A model generated the notes under the pieces. The model saw only the letters and a program-made list of their open reading frames with translations, was not told where the DNA came from and did no database searches. A stretch of 64,000 bases of DNA from the NCBI GenBank assembly GCA_013076295.1, contig RQOL01000468.1:62001-126000 (forward strand). Direction: 5' to 3'. Positions 1-12,900 of the stretch are shown here, one piece after another. Source of the DNA: Sanderia malayensis (taxonomy: Eukaryota > Cnidaria > Scyphozoa > Semaeostomeae > Pelagiidae). The translations under genes and the position numbers were made by a program. Every line of letters starts with the position of its first letter. Within the stretch, counting starts at the first letter, position 1.

Positions 1-450
1 GTAATAATTATATAATTATTTTAATTATCATAACTCCACAATGTACCACATTTATTGCAACAACATGATATCTGTCAAGAAATAAATAGCAAAGCACAAA
101 GTTAAATTCCTGTCCGCATATTGTTCAATTGTCAAATTTATTCACCACATTTCTAGCACCATGTGTCAGATACAACATCTTCTCACAAATATTGTCAGAA
201 CTTTACATTATTTGAAACTGCGTTCTTTCAAAAATATTCGTTCTCAAACATGTTCTTCTCAATAAATTTCCTTTAAATTTATGGACTAGTAATGCCCAAA
301 ACATAGGAAAGATCATATGGTATGCAAATTGATGTGATTGCTGGTTTATTTGACTTTAGTTTCTTGAATGCAGACAAAAACTCACTCATCTATGTCAAAT
401 GAAATTGAACATTTAGATGAAAATATTTCTATCCAACCTGTAACACATAC
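1..450. other. Edge sequence beyond the left KDZ gene
   Basis: The C-terminal exons of the minus-strand KDZ gene should lie here or beyond position 1, but I could not match any stretch convincingly to the right copy. The sequence is AT-rich and I see no other gene. Confidence 0.4.
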
Positions 451-3400
451 TTGGTGTAAACGTTTACATAGCGACTCTGCCATGTTATTGATCTTCCTTT
501 TATTCCAAAATATAGCAAATTCTGTCAAGGCTTCTTCTCTGTCTACAATGTAATATTGTATAAATACAATAAGAAAGTGAAAAACAAGAACAAAAATATA
601 GCAGTAACAATGAAATGAAAATGTAAATGTAACAAATTAATGTAAGCAACAAAAGAAAACAAAATGAAAATATTCAGGCTTCATGTGCTTTGTGGTAACT
701 CCTATCCTGGAAAAGTAGCTGAAAACCTGTTCATCTTCTTCACCAACAGTATACCCACAACCATCTCTCCATAAACCACCATAAAGTACCTAAAAAAGCA
801 TATTATTTGAGAATTAAACATAAATTTACAAACAAAGTTTACATTACAAAAGTCAGAGTTACTTAACAATCAATATATTTGGACAAAAATCTGGACAAAA
901 GGAGAAAACAACATCAATATATACCTCACATGATGCACAATGGCCTTTAACATGCAAAATTCCAATTGCAGGTGTTTGTTGACAGCACAGTTCTGGGTCA
1001 ATGCTTTTTAGCCATTTCCAATATCGACAAGCAACATCACCAAAGTAAAATTTTATGTTTGACGTATAATGTCTCTGTAAGTAATATGAATATCCAAAGA
1101 GTTCTCCTCTGAACATATTCACTGCTTTCAAAGCAACACAATGTCTACAACTAGCAAGCTCTAACCCAGTTTCATCTCGGGAACCATTCTGTTGAGGAAC
1201 ATTTCGGGCAGCAAGCCATTGTGTAGAGCCACATAGATTCTTATCATTCTCCTAGAAGACATTGAAAAAACTCAGAAAAAGAAGTGCCTAAAAAAGTAAC
1301 CTTTTGCCAAAGTAAATACTTTCCACAAAATACATAACTGCTTTTAAAAAGTACAGTTTCTGTAAAAAATTGTGGGTGCTGTCACATGGGATATATTTGT
1401 AGGCTATGCAAATATTCTTACTTGGAGATATAATTCTACTTATCACATATTGGGCAATTGAAAAATACAAATTTCCTTGGGTAACATATCTTACATTGCC
1501 ATAAAAAAACTTACATTTAACCTCTTTGACCTAGAACCATTATAGATCTTTTGAATGACTGAATCTACCTTCTCATTATTACAAATAAATAGCTCTTTGT
1601 AATATGATTGACGTAGTCTTCTAAAAAGGTGATAATAAAATAATTATCTCATAGTAGATAGAAAACATCACCTGTATTTCAAAAATTATTATTGGACAAC
1701 TTTAAATTGTGCTTACCAAAAACCATACCTTCCAGCAGATTTATATCTATATGTCTTCATGTTACCATCAAACATTGCTGCATGCTGTGAGATCTTACAC
1801 GGAGGAAAATCAAATGCTTGTACGTTTCTTAGCAAGTCAAGTTCGTATTGAATGTATTTATACTCTTTAAAGGCATTAGAAAATGCATCAATCTGAATAT
1901 GTCCAACCTTAAAAATAATGCGATTTGATTGATTAAATTCTCGTTTTTGCAAACATACTTGCACACAGTCTTTACATGCATACAAATACAAATTTTTTAA
2001 GGTTACACATTCACTTAAAAATAGGAAGCAACATTGTCATCAATTATATCAAAAGAAATTGTACTACCAGCACCTCAAACAGCTATAAAATTCAATAAAA
2101 ATCATATAGTGTGACATACCAAGGTAGGTTACAATAATGCATGATTGTTTGTTTGGAATCTTTCTCCAGTTTGGTGTCTGGCCACAATTGGTGCATATTT
2201 TCGGAAGACTCAGGTCAGGAAAACGATCTAAAAGTAGATGGAAATGTGAACAAAATTATTCACAATTATAAGAGATTAACAACGCAGCATACTACTGGTT
2301 TATTAATATCAGTATTAGCTAAAAAGATTTGCAACTTTCAATATATCTTACCAATGTCCACAATTTGGCCAGTTTCTGAAATCCCTTGAGTAGGAAGAAG
2401 CTTTTGCAAACCATTTTTTAAAAATGCATGTCTGTCATGCATTGGATTTGCAGAATGACAAACATCATCGCAAGAAGAACAGAGATATTCGAAAGATATT
2501 TGTTCTACACTGCCTGCAAATAATATTTGCTTTTCTTTTGCTACACATGGAACAAACATGCATTGGCTCAATTTGCTGTAGCTTCAAGGAAGTTGTCAAA
2601 ATCTCTGGGCGGATATTCTCCCATTTTGTCATTGAAGCATCAGTTCTTTCTTGCCAAGTCTGTCTTTTGGTATTTGTTGTTGTTTGCTTCAATTCTTTGA
2701 TGAAAATGTCACAATTTTCAAGAGCAATATTTAATGCTAAAAGGCAAAAATACCATTTAAAATACAAAAAAAATCATTCACAGTTTAAATAAGAGTAAAA
2801 GGGGAAAAACCACTTTGTTGAGACACCAATCTTGCTTTCCTCATTATTAAGTTATTTTAAACTCATATTATTTATATTGCTCAATTACTCTCCAAAGTCA
2901 TTATTTGTTTCCTTTTTGCCATCAATACTAAAATTATCCTGTACGTCGTCAGATTCTGGTATATTAAGGGGAAATATCCACAGTTGGAGGCTAAAATTAA
3001 TATTTCAAAATTAAACTAAAATTATATTTGCATACTGGTATACATATTTGCCAGATCAAAACTCAAAGTGCAAAGTCAAATGAAGGCTTCCGTTAATATA
3101 TTCTATTGCATTCCATTTTCAGGGTCACTTAATGGCAAGCAAGCTAACTAATAATAACAAAAACCTTTAGTTTGTGGGATACAGAAAATCAGACAATCTT
3201 ACATGCATTATTATCTTCTTGATGTTCTGGAATCTTTTTCCGCTTTCCAACACTTTTGTATCTTTAACTGTGAACATTCCTCTTTCCAGTTTTTTGATCA
3301 ATAGAGTGGAACCTGAACACGTGCTTGACAGGAACCTTAGTGTTCCTCTTCTTGGGTTGGGCTTGAAGGCATTCCTGGGTCAGGTTGTCAATGTCGACAA

Positions 3401-3623
3401 GGAGAGAATCTATCGAACTGCCATCTTTTTTCTTACCCACATTATATTAGCAACAACAAGCCATTTATTTGAATAGGGTACACAGTAGACCAATAGGCCA
3501 ATGGCCTGGTCTCCTCAAACATTTTGCACTACTTCATTTCAAAAAAATAAATATCACGCTTAAATGTAGTAACGAACCAGATTTTATTCTTGATGACGAA
3601 GGTAGATCTTCTTCCTGATCCAT
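451..3623 (-). pseudogene. KDZ-type transposase gene, left copy, decayed and probably continuing past the window edge
   Basis: Ten exons can be traced on the minus strand: 3623-3578, 3424-3203, 2955-2889, 2736-2352, 2227-2120, about 1995-1729, 1620-1515, 1251-925, 789 to about 672, and 542-451. They align in order with the plus-strand gene at 47185-52741. Visible motifs are a Cys-rich B-box-like cluster (CSMCSKRKANIICRQC, then LCSSCDD), CKISQHAAMFDGNMKTYR, DETGLELASCRH, GELFGYSYYLQ, FGDVACRY, HVKGHCASCE, and GEEDEQVFSYFSRIG followed by EEALTEFAIFWNKRK. These are the order and style of Kyakuja-Dileera-Zisupton (KDZ) transposases, with the DETG, DVACRY and GEExE acidic positions likely catalytic. 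Breaks: an in-frame TAA at 3264-3266, a one-base frame change inside the Cys cluster (about 2500), and loss of the segment equal to the right copy's exon 7. The 5' exon is supported by matching phase. C-terminal exons were not found before position 1. Confidence 0.75.
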
Positions 3624-3699
3624 ATAGTGTAAGCACCAGATACCTCAACAAATCTCCGCAATCAACAACTCAAACGGTTAAATCAGAAGAAAATTAGGT

Positions 3700-3880
3700 A
3701 AAAAACAATTTGTGGGCGCCATTTCATAACAAACAAGCGAGCGGTGTGATTACGAGGGAAGGGAAGATGAAGAAAAGAAGGAGAAAAGATGACAAAAAAA
3801 TTGGCGGCGCTTAAACCCCCCAAGAAAAATGTGATTTCCTCCCAAGAGAGCAGTTTAAGAAAACCAAGATGCAGAGTGGC
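3700..3880 (-). promoter_or_regulatory. Upstream region of the left KDZ gene, homologous to 54290-54365
   Basis: Read on the minus strand, this stretch carries CTTGGGAGGAAATCACAT, a short G-run and AAGCGCC, ending 80 to 200 bp before the KDZ start codon at 3623. The plus-strand region before the zinc-ribbon gene at 54442 has the same ordered motifs (CTTGGGAGGAAAGG, ATCACATC, GGGGAAAAGCGCCC). A GGGAGGAA plus GGCGC pair also precedes the right KDZ gene (about 47110-47150). A core promoter role is inference from position; no TATA box is clear. Confidence 0.45.
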
Positions 3881-3978
3881 CCCTCCTCCTCCACCACACA
3901 GATTAACTTCAAAGGCAGTCAATTGGTCATTATTGTTGCCTTGGTCACAGACCAAATTATGCCCACTGCTGAAAGTTG

Positions 3979-4261
3979 AATGGCCTACATTTGCTATTTT
4001 CAATATAAAATACAGTGTAGAATCATTGTATAGAACACATGGTATTTGAGTTATATAAATTACACACGATGCAATTTTCAATAACAATGGACCACATACA
4101 CAGAGTGTAATTTCTAGGCTCAAATTACAATGGCCTACATTTGCTATTGTCAATATGAAATACAGTATAGACCACATGGTATTTGAGTTATATAAATTAC
4201 ACACGATGCAATTTTCAATAACAAAGGACCATATACACAGAGTGTAATTTCTAGGCTCAAG
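3979..4261 (+). repeat. 150-bp tandem duplication; related copy inverted at 54171-54275
   Basis: Two copies begin with AATGGCCTACATTTGCTATT at 3979 and 4129. The second lacks about 17 bp. Both end in TGTAATTTCTAGGCTCAA. The reverse complement of the second half recurs at 54171-54275, again just upstream of a gene start. The 150-bp spacing and shared ends are read directly; the repeat family is not recognised. Confidence 0.8.
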
Positions 4262-4404
4262 GATATGTTGCCCTTGAACAGCCCATGCACATTTCCAAAT
4301 AATGTTGCACATGTGGCGAGATGACAATCAGTGTTAATTTCAAAAGCAGACAATATCTAGCTACCAAATTTTCTAAATATATCAAGTAGGATAAAACATA
4401 CAAT

Positions 4405-4716
4405 TTATAAGTTTGAAATGATAAAAATAGTGTATAACGTCATAGTTGCATTTTCTGCCCTTTCCAAAAGAAATGTCAAAATTTTCGTTATTTTTATCTG
4501 TAAACACAACTTGTCTACCTTTTGCGGATTTTGGTGAATATTTTTACTTTTTCCGAGATTCCAGAGGCCAATCTTGCCTACGGTATCTTTGAAAAACTTG
4601 ATAGGGTGTAGGAAATGGCCTCGGCTCCTTCCAGCTTGAGAACATAAGATTATTTTGGCGGCAAATTTGAAATTGTCATCATTTTTCCAACACCTTGATG
4701 GTAGAGTAGACAACAA
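4405..4716 (-). other. Open reading frame homologous to decayed block at 53460-53650
   Basis: This 103-codon minus-strand frame contains KFAAKIILCSQAG, RGHFLHPIKFF and GKIGLWNLGKSKNI. The plus strand at about 53490-53640 translates to a related but broken series (KFPAKIIFCF, RGCFLHFPNPF, KIGHWKLKKSTNI) with stops. In both places the block lies roughly 0.7 to 0.9 kb upstream of a gene start and beyond the shared repeat. It may be an exon of an older element or a conserved terminal region. No known domain is recognised. Confidence 0.4.
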
Positions 4717-4739
4717 GAAGTTTCACTGTTTTGTTTTAT

Positions 4740-5392
4740 AAAGATATAAAAGACCGAAATCTACAAAAAATTATCATATTTAGTATTTCTAACTGACCTT
4801 CAGAGATCAATTTGATGTTTATCTTCTATTAATGAGAAATGCACGGCAAAGCCAAATTCAATAGTTGCTCCAGTTTATCATATTATTAATTATAAAATAA
4901 AAAGACAGGAAATTATCCACTTTTTGCTTTTGAACACTTTATAATATGAAAGTGATTGACAAATTATTTGGCAAACAAAATCATTGACCTACACCACTTG
5001 GTGGCTTCACGATTGCATTTCCCTGCGGGGATTAGGCACTTAGGTATATTACAGGTCGCTTCTCTAAATTAATCCAAAGGACCCACTCATGAAAATGAGC
5101 TGCTATATAATTGAATGATAAACAAATTGCGACCTACTGTTTCAGTGTGTTTTGTAAGAATAATTTTAACAAATATGAAACAGGCTTTTAATAAGTGAAT
5201 TACAGTGATTCAAGAATGCAGAAAGGAGCGAAGAAATTGACACAAATCACATTCCAAACTGAAACACAGTCTTTTTTCCTAAATATGTTAATTCGCTTTT
5301 TCCCAAAATATGTTTATTCATTATAATATAGTAAGCAATATCACAAACAAAACAATTCAACAATTAACATCTTGTCAATAATATCTATTTCC
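4740..5392. other. AT-rich spacer without recognised genes
   Basis: No long frame, repeat or RNA signal stands out between the conserved block and the MITE. Confidence 0.5.
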
Positions 5393-5701
5393 CAGGGGGG
5401 GGCACTCGAGACTTTAATATACGGGGACATGAGTCCGATATTTTTTGGGTCAGTTATTTTCGTTAAAGCCGATATTTTTGGGTTCGAAATTTTAGGAAAG
5501 ACAAAGTGATATTTTTAGGTCAAAGATTACAAATTTCATGTAAACAAAATAATGCATGCAATTTTTGTTGATATTTTTGGGTTACTCAAAGAAAATTTTA
5601 ATGATATTTTTGGGTCACTGTGAAATGTTTTATACATTTTAGGGCTCTGTAAACTTCTCAGACTCACGTCCCCGTATATATAAGTCTTGAGTGCCCCCCA
5701 G
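5393..5701. mobile_element. MITE with about 40-bp terminal inverted repeats
   Basis: The left end begins CAGGGGGGGGCACTCGAG and runs into TATACGGGGACATGAGTC; the right end is its near reverse complement (GACTCACGTCCCCGTATA, then TTGAGTGCCCCCCAG). The inverted repeats are about 40 bp and total length is 309 bp. Inside, the motif GATATTTTTGGGT or a one- or two-base variant occurs five times on the plus strand. There is no coding capacity, so it would move by a transposase supplied elsewhere. No target-site duplication is evident. Confidence 0.75.
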
Positions 5702-5874
5702 ATCAATTTGTCATTAAAATCGAGCTTACTGTACAGCTTATATGGTATGTTATACCTAAAATACAGACCATTATTTTAAACGTAAGAGCAAAGACTGAAG
5801 GGTGAATTATTAAAAAAGTTCAAAACTAACATGGTAGACAATAGAACAAAGCATTGCATCTGTGGCATGCATTT

Positions 5875-8035
5875 TTAAACTAACGATTGTAGTACTAAAA
5901 TATAATCTAAAAGATCTTGGTGAAACACCTCAGGAAAATCTATGAAATTGTCTTTCAACTCAAGTGCAAAACTTCTGTAAAAATCATCTTCAAATTGAAT
6001 TACATTTTTTGGCTTGATTGTATCTGCTAAACCAAGGCAATATCGCAGTGGTCCAACCTTGTTCAAGTACCTGCCTTTTATGACTCTTTTTCTTATTTCG
6101 TCAACATGAAATATGCAATACTTCTCTTCCGAGTTTGTGAAGATGGGAACAAAATCACCGATGCTTATGTCATTGACAGTCTTATTTCCTGGGAAAATAA
6201 TTAAATCATTTACACTTTTGTTGCGCTTCAAAAATATATGCATCTTATACATTTTCAGATTGTATCCTTCTACCCTACTAGCGTTGGAGGAGTTGTTATT
6301 CTTAATTCCAGCATATTTATTTGAAAAAGCATGTAGAGGCCGATGGATGCCTGGAAGCCTGAAAGTAATATTCAAATAAACACCAACTTACGTTTCATTA
6401 CTTTAATTCCATCCTGGTGGTTCTCGCTGTTTTAATTGGAAATGGTTCTATCGCAGTATCATTTGTTGTTTCAACATTCAAGGTGTCTTCATTTCCTGAG
6501 GTAGGAGACTCTACGTCAGTTGTGGCCAAATTACTTGCTTCAGGGTTGCCATCTAAGGTTGTCGCAACTTCTTTATCTTGGTTAGACATTTGATAATACT
6601 CTACGGAAAACATTTGAGATTGAAATTATGAAACAGTAAGAACGTCGGCAACTATCACCTTCCTCAGATACAAAGGTGTTTGCAGATCACTAGATAGGAA
6701 ATATTAAATATAGAAGTATGGAAATGTATAAGAGTAATCTTCATGAGTACCAAACAAAAGTATGTACGTTGTAATTCACTCTTAAAGAGATTCAGTACAG
6801 CAGTACCCGTATTGGGACGGTTTTTTTTGTTTTCGCCAACAAAATGAGCACCAAAGCCCTCTGTGCACATGCTTTCGATGCTGATACCCTTTTTCATCTT
6901 TTTTCCCACAAGTACAACAACATCATATCCACCCTTTTCTTTCAACGTCGCTATCTAAGGTAAAAAAAATTGCTTCGACAGCATTCTTTCCACAAAACAA
7001 AGGATGTTTGAAAACAAAATTGATATATACCACTGGAAAAGACCGACCCAATCTACACAGAACTTGCATAAGCAAACAAATTTCCATAGAAGAAATGATG
7101 GTGATACCCTGGCTAATGAGCCTATGTAAAAAACAACTCTATGTAAGCAACTTACCCTACTTGTAACAATTTCAAACTGCTTTGTAATATTAATTTGTCC
7201 CTTAGGGACAGCTGGGACAAACTTTTTCTTTGGAAATGGATTGCTGCATGAGCTACAATGTAAGGATCTGATACTATTTTCAGCTTTGCAACTTTCGATG
7301 GGGCAAATCTGAAAAATATAATTTGACTTTTAAACGAAGAAACGCTAACAACTTCTGCATAACCGCTAAAAGATGCTGGATATATTGATTGCGATTCCGT
7401 TAAAGAATCCAACCATCAGTACTCAAAAATTTCAAAAACTGGCCTCTCATACTAAAATTGTAATACTACTATAATTATAATCATAGCCAAGATAGGGATT
7501 GTGATGTAATAATATAACTAGTAATTTTAATGGACATGTGCATTAGTACTTTATCCGTACCTGAATTTTTTTGACAATTATTGTCACTTTATCAAATTGG
7601 AAAATCTAGCACCAAGTGTCAAATATGGAGAAAGTGCAATTGCACATGCCCTCCAAAATTACTATTTATATAACTACTTCATTTGGCCTTATCCACTGTG
7701 AAACGTCGACGAGGAGATGCGTCAAGCCATTCAACTCAATAGCACAACACAAGTGGTGTGATAAATAAAATAAACCACTCAACCTTCTTTGGAACTTGCT
7801 TCGGGCTTTTTGAATCTAGCAAAGCTAAAAAGAAATAATCAGCAAAAATACTTAGAGTATAAATTCTGTCATCTATGTATTAATAAAATCTAGGCCTAGA
7901 TTTCTCGGTGCAATTGTTGCAAATATTGTTTGGGTAGTTATTATGAAGAATACTGTTAAAAATCCAAGAATAACATCCATGGAATGATTCATATCTATTT
8001 ACCTTTCTCATTGTCAGAAGATATAACATTCTCTC
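5875..8035 (-). CDS. Zinc-ribbon protein gene, left copy, multi-exon, function unknown
   Basis: Minus-strand exons with usable GT-AG borders: 8035-8003, 7824-7784, 7308-7156, 6954 to about 6768, about 6605-6400, and about 6358-5875. The 7308-7156 exon encodes a four-cysteine ribbon (CPIESCKAENSIRSLHCSSC) followed by a lysine patch. The next encodes GGYDVVVLVGKKMKKG and TEGFGAHFVG, matching the right-hand gene (DVIVIFSSQHE, then TEGSAEKFIG in another frame). An acidic, Thr-rich segment follows. The final exon has a GDFVPIFTNSEEKYCIFHV pattern that resembles small beta-barrel modules and ends at 5875. The first coding exon was not identified, so the start is open. The gene lies directly upstream of, and parallel to, the left KDZ gene. 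DNA binding by the ribbon is an inference only. Confidence 0.5.
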
Positions 8036-9965
8036 CTATGTTGAAGAAAGAAAACAACAAGTATGCAAATAACCGAATGAAAAATATAAAAGTTTGATGG
8101 TCAATATGACAAAGGCAGTGTTTCCACATTTAAAAATGGAATTTTTTTACAATCTTTGCGTTATTTCCCGAAATTTACTTCCAATATTTTAAAATTCCTT
8201 TCAATTTAGAGAAATAATTTAAATCGCAGAATGTATATTAAAATGGCTACAAAATGACAGTTCCATCCAGTGCCGCCACTCATGACTAGTTGGTATTGCA
8301 CATGTGTTTCCCCCAATTTGCCTATACATCAATTTCCTTGGTGTATAGGCAAATTTCACCCTTTCACCTCCTTTCCCCTACATTAGAGACAAATTCCCAA
8401 TGCCATTCCTTCAGATAATCTAAAAAATTATTGCAATTAAAATTAATCAATTTTAGAAATTGCATTAAAATGTTATGCAAGAGTGAAGTTGGGGGCTTTT
8501 CAATCTGTTTAACTAACACAAAATGATAACCATATCAACAGAGAGAAAAAAGCTAGAACACTTATCTTTCAACAAATCTCTTGATTGAAAATAGATATAG
8601 AACAGAAGAAATAATGAAAAATTACAAATTCTTTATGAAAAGCAATAATTCAGTCAGTTTTCATTGAGAATTTGTATCATTTTCAACAGTTTCTAGATCT
8701 GCTTTATTATACTTCAGCATGTAAACACTTCATACATTGGCATAACCATGAGCAAGTCCCTCATTTACCTCAAAATGGGAAATTTCTCATTCCTCATCTG
8801 GTAAATTTATCATTTTCTGCAACAATAGAGTAGATTACAGATTTTTGATCACTTCTATTTTCCCCTGAAGTATGGGAATTCCAAGTGTCAGCACTGGTTC
8901 AATCCCACAGCCACAACAATTCATAGTTATCTGGTTAGATGATAACCTATGTCAATTTATGCAAATTATGCTACTGCTAATTAAATATTTTGCATTGAAA
9001 TGTATGCACAAAACATGAAAAGACGCTTGAGTATTAGTTAACCGAACAAAAGAGTGGTTTTAGTTTGTATAACAATAACAAATGTGACATGTTGGAGCAG
9101 CTTTCAATTTTTCTTAAGAATCAGTTAATGCTTTACAACAAGTAGGATACACTGTTGAATGTAGGGAAAGAAAATGATATAGCAAATCCTGCAATCCTTA
9201 ACACCAATTATCACCTCTCTGCTTGCATGAATCAGAAATCCATAAAGTATAATAGGGAAATTAGAATTAATCCAACCTGATGTGCTTAGTAGAATGTGTT
9301 TGGGTGCTATATGTTCAAAATGTTTTAGACAATATCTTAAAAAATTAAAATCAAAGAATAAGGAGCTAGCCCCAGTTCATTTAGAATAAGAACTATAGCT
9401 AACATCCTCAATGTAGCTTATATCAAAGTCCTCTAAGGAAGAAATAAAAGGATGTATTTTATTTTCTTGAAAGCAATGACAATCTTGTTTATGTCACATA
9501 TACAACATGGGACGAAAGTATGAAAATTGCAAATTTAAATGACCCCTGACATAGAGAGTTTACTCAGTGCAGTGCCCTGACTATGGGGCTAGAGGGGATA
9601 CAAGAAATCTATTTGTATTTGGAAAGAGTATTTGAATTGTGGGTGTTCTATAATGCATTGACATAATTAATCAGATCTGTCATATTTTGGAAATAGAAAA
9701 TTTTGATTCTTCTCAACTATTTGGAATTTCCAGTTCTTTGAAATTTTGCCAACTACCAGTACAGCATCTGAAAATGGTATGCTGTCTTTCCAAATTATCG
9801 ATCCAAATCTAGAACCAGAGACATGTAACAGTTTATCCTACATCACATGAACTGTGAGGCAGTGCTTTCAGTGCTTTCAACTGTCTAATTGATTAAATAC
9901 TGGCATTCCCATTGAAAATTTTAGATTTTTCGGCTGTGACATTAACTGAAAGAAAAAATGTTCAG
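8036..9965. other. Long AT-rich intergenic region with one perfect hairpin
   Basis: No convincing exons were found. The only clear structure is a perfect 14-bp stem, AATTTGCCTATACA at 8315-8328 pairing with its complement at 8342-8355 around a 13-nt loop. It could be a remnant of a small inverted-repeat element. Confidence 0.5.
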
Positions 9966-12900
9966 GATGGAGAATTGAATACCAATTGCAAGACAGGTAT
10001 AGTGTTAGGTGTTGCTTTGTATAGGCTTTTAAATTAAAAATTCATTAGTTATTCCCCCTTTATTTTGATCAACAATATTTTTGTTGACACTATATTAGTA
10101 GCAAAACATGCCTGCCAAATTTGCATCTGCTTTGGTTTTAGCATTCACACTTTGTTTTCTTATTTATAGGGAAAAAGAAGCAGAAGCTGCATAAAGGTGA
10201 TATTGTTGCAGTTTGTACAGTGGGTGATAAAGAGAGGTTTTGGCTATTTCGGATCGGGAAGCAGCTGACCCATCAGGTGTTCTCTGGAGCATGGCTAATT
10301 TGGTATCAGCCAACACGTATGAGGTTGGGGCCCTTGGCAAAGTATGGCAGAAGTCTATAATTACAGCTGATGACAAGCCATATCTAGTCTCCGCAAAAAT
10401 TTACAGAAGAAACTTGCATTACCTGAAAAGGAGAAGTGTAACATCATTTTCATTCTGGACAATTATTATTTTTAAATATTTAATTAAATTTTAACATTTG
10501 ATTTTATAATAATACAGTACAGGGCATCTTTTAACATACTGAGTGTTGGGGTAATTGCCCGACCAGGCCCCATTGGCTGCCCCACCATTGATCGTTGAAA
10601 TCTCGGTTTTGCCCCACCAGTCATACGCCTTTTTGACTCAGATGTTTCAACAATTTTCTTTTTTTGAAATATTAGTGCGTTTTCGAGATGCATATGGAAC
10701 TTTGGACCATGTAGAGATCCAGTCTTCAGCCTGGTTTCTACATAGTTGTTATGGGCCGTTAGCACAAAAATTTTCTACATTGCCGTTGAGGGTCGTTCAG
10801 ATAGAACATTTTCTACCTCAGCAGCCCTCAAGGACTGTCAACACCTAATCGATTTCTGGGTCCTTGATGGTTGTCAGGGTGTTTTTGCCTCCATATAGTT
10901 GTTTGCGGTCTTTTATGTGAAGTAGCGACTGACAACAACAAATGAAGGGAAACCATGCTCTAGTCAGGACCTTGTCAACAATACAATGCAGATTCTGTCA
11001 CTGGTGTTGGCACCACAAACTATAGTCAAAGGTCAGCTGTTGTCAAAAGTTTTGCAAGTAAAAATGAGATGAAAGTCTCGCCCGAAGAACAGGTCTATAG
11101 AAAAAGAGATTATGTAAAAAAATCTTTGTTAATTATGCTTGATGTATGTAATCTGTATTGATCTGTAATGAAAACAATGTCATAAAAGAGCGCCTGCCTC
11201 AGTGTATGTTTCAGTTCTTTAGATAAACTATTTGTATATTTAGGGGTATGGGCCCCTTGGAGGTTTTTATGGTCAAAAAACATTTTTTACCTCAATTTTG
11301 ACTTTCGAGCTTGTCCTTCCCGCCAAATCCCTGTAATTGCGCATGGGCCTGTGTGGGTGACTGTAACTTTCACTTTCAAAATGTATGGGGTGCCATTACC
11401 GCCAAAATTCAGCTTATTGATTTTTTTTAAAATGCAGGGCCTTATTCTGAAAATTGTGCATTGAATTTATAAAATGGTGCTCTGCTTTCTTTAAATTGTG
11501 GTCTTGGTTTTCTAAAATGGTGCTCAACTATTAAAATGGAGCCATAAATTTTGTAAATTGTGAGCACATATGGTTTCGTAAGTTAGTGACTTGAGTTTAT
11601 AAAATGGTGCTCCACTTTTAAAATGGTGCATCACTTTTAAAATGGTGCTCCTCTTTTAAAATGGAGCTGTTATCGCTCAGAGGTCTGGGCTCGAATGTAG
11701 ATTTGAATCGGAGCCCCTGAGCCTTGAATCTGAATCTTGATAGCGCCTGCAGGAGGGGGAAACTTGCACTCAGAAAAGATGGCAAATATGAAGGATGATG
11801 ATAAAGGGCAAATCTCGGACTTAACAAGTGCGGCTCATCTTTTAAATCGAGTTGCTTCGAGGCTTTCTTCTTCGAATAATAATGCTGGTCAGGGTGAATT
11901 TACTACTAGAGTTGAACCTGCAGCAAGCAACGTGCGCGGAGAACTCCGCACGTTGTTCACTCACCATTTTGGGCCTGCGGCCACGACATCCAATAATCGA
12001 TGCCAAATTCAAGTCCCACGTTTTTCAAGAAAGCGAAAGAAGCCTCCACTAAAATGCAAAGAGATTATGAGAAAATTTGTTTGTCTGGCAGATAAAGAAC
12101 AGGCTGACGCACCAGATTGTGAAGAACACAGACAACTTCTTATGGCTGTTTTTTCTTGTGGCCGCAGGCCCAAAATGGTGAGGGAACAACGTGCGGAGTT
12201 CTCCGCGCACGTTGCTTGCTGCAGGTTCAACTCTAGTAGTAAATTCACCCTGACCAGCATTATTATTCGAAGAAGAAAGCCTCGAAGCAACTCGATTTAA
12301 AAGACAAGCCGCACTTGTTAAGTCCGAGATTTGCCCTTTATCATCATCCTTCTTGTTTGCCATCTTTTCTGAGTGCAAGTTTCCCGCTCCTGCAGGCGCT
12401 ATCAAGATTCAGATTCAAGGCTCAGGGGCTCCGATTCAAATTTACATTCGAGCCCAGACCTCTGAACGATAACAGCTCCATTTTAAAAGAGGAGCACCAT
12501 TTTAAAAGTGAAGCACCATTTTAAAAGTGGAGCACCATTTTATAAACTCAAGTCACCAACTTACGAAACCATATGTGCTCACAATTTACAAAATTTATGG
12601 CTCAATTTTAATAGTTGAACACCATTTTAGAAAACCAAGACCACAATTTAAAGAAACCAGAGCACCATTTTATAAATTCAATGCACAATTTTCAGAATAG
12701 GGCGCTCCATTTTAAAAAAATCAATAGGCTGAATTTTGGCGGTAATGGCACCCCATAAAAATGAAGCATTGCCAAATACCAATACTACATTGCAAAAATA
12801 CCTACTAGCCAGAGATGTCGTCACATCAAAAGTCGAAGATCAGAGGAAATTTTTTCATTTCAAAACACTCTGTTGTCTATTTCTTAATTGTTAAATGCAT

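Noticed and set aside
3174..3476. 100-codon plus-strand frame
   Set aside because: It is the antisense shadow of KDZ exon 3424-3203, which has homology to the right copy and good splice borders.
10484..10848. Opposed 93 and 97-codon frames
   Set aside because: They overlap each other, match no family I know and have no flanking splice signals that connect them.
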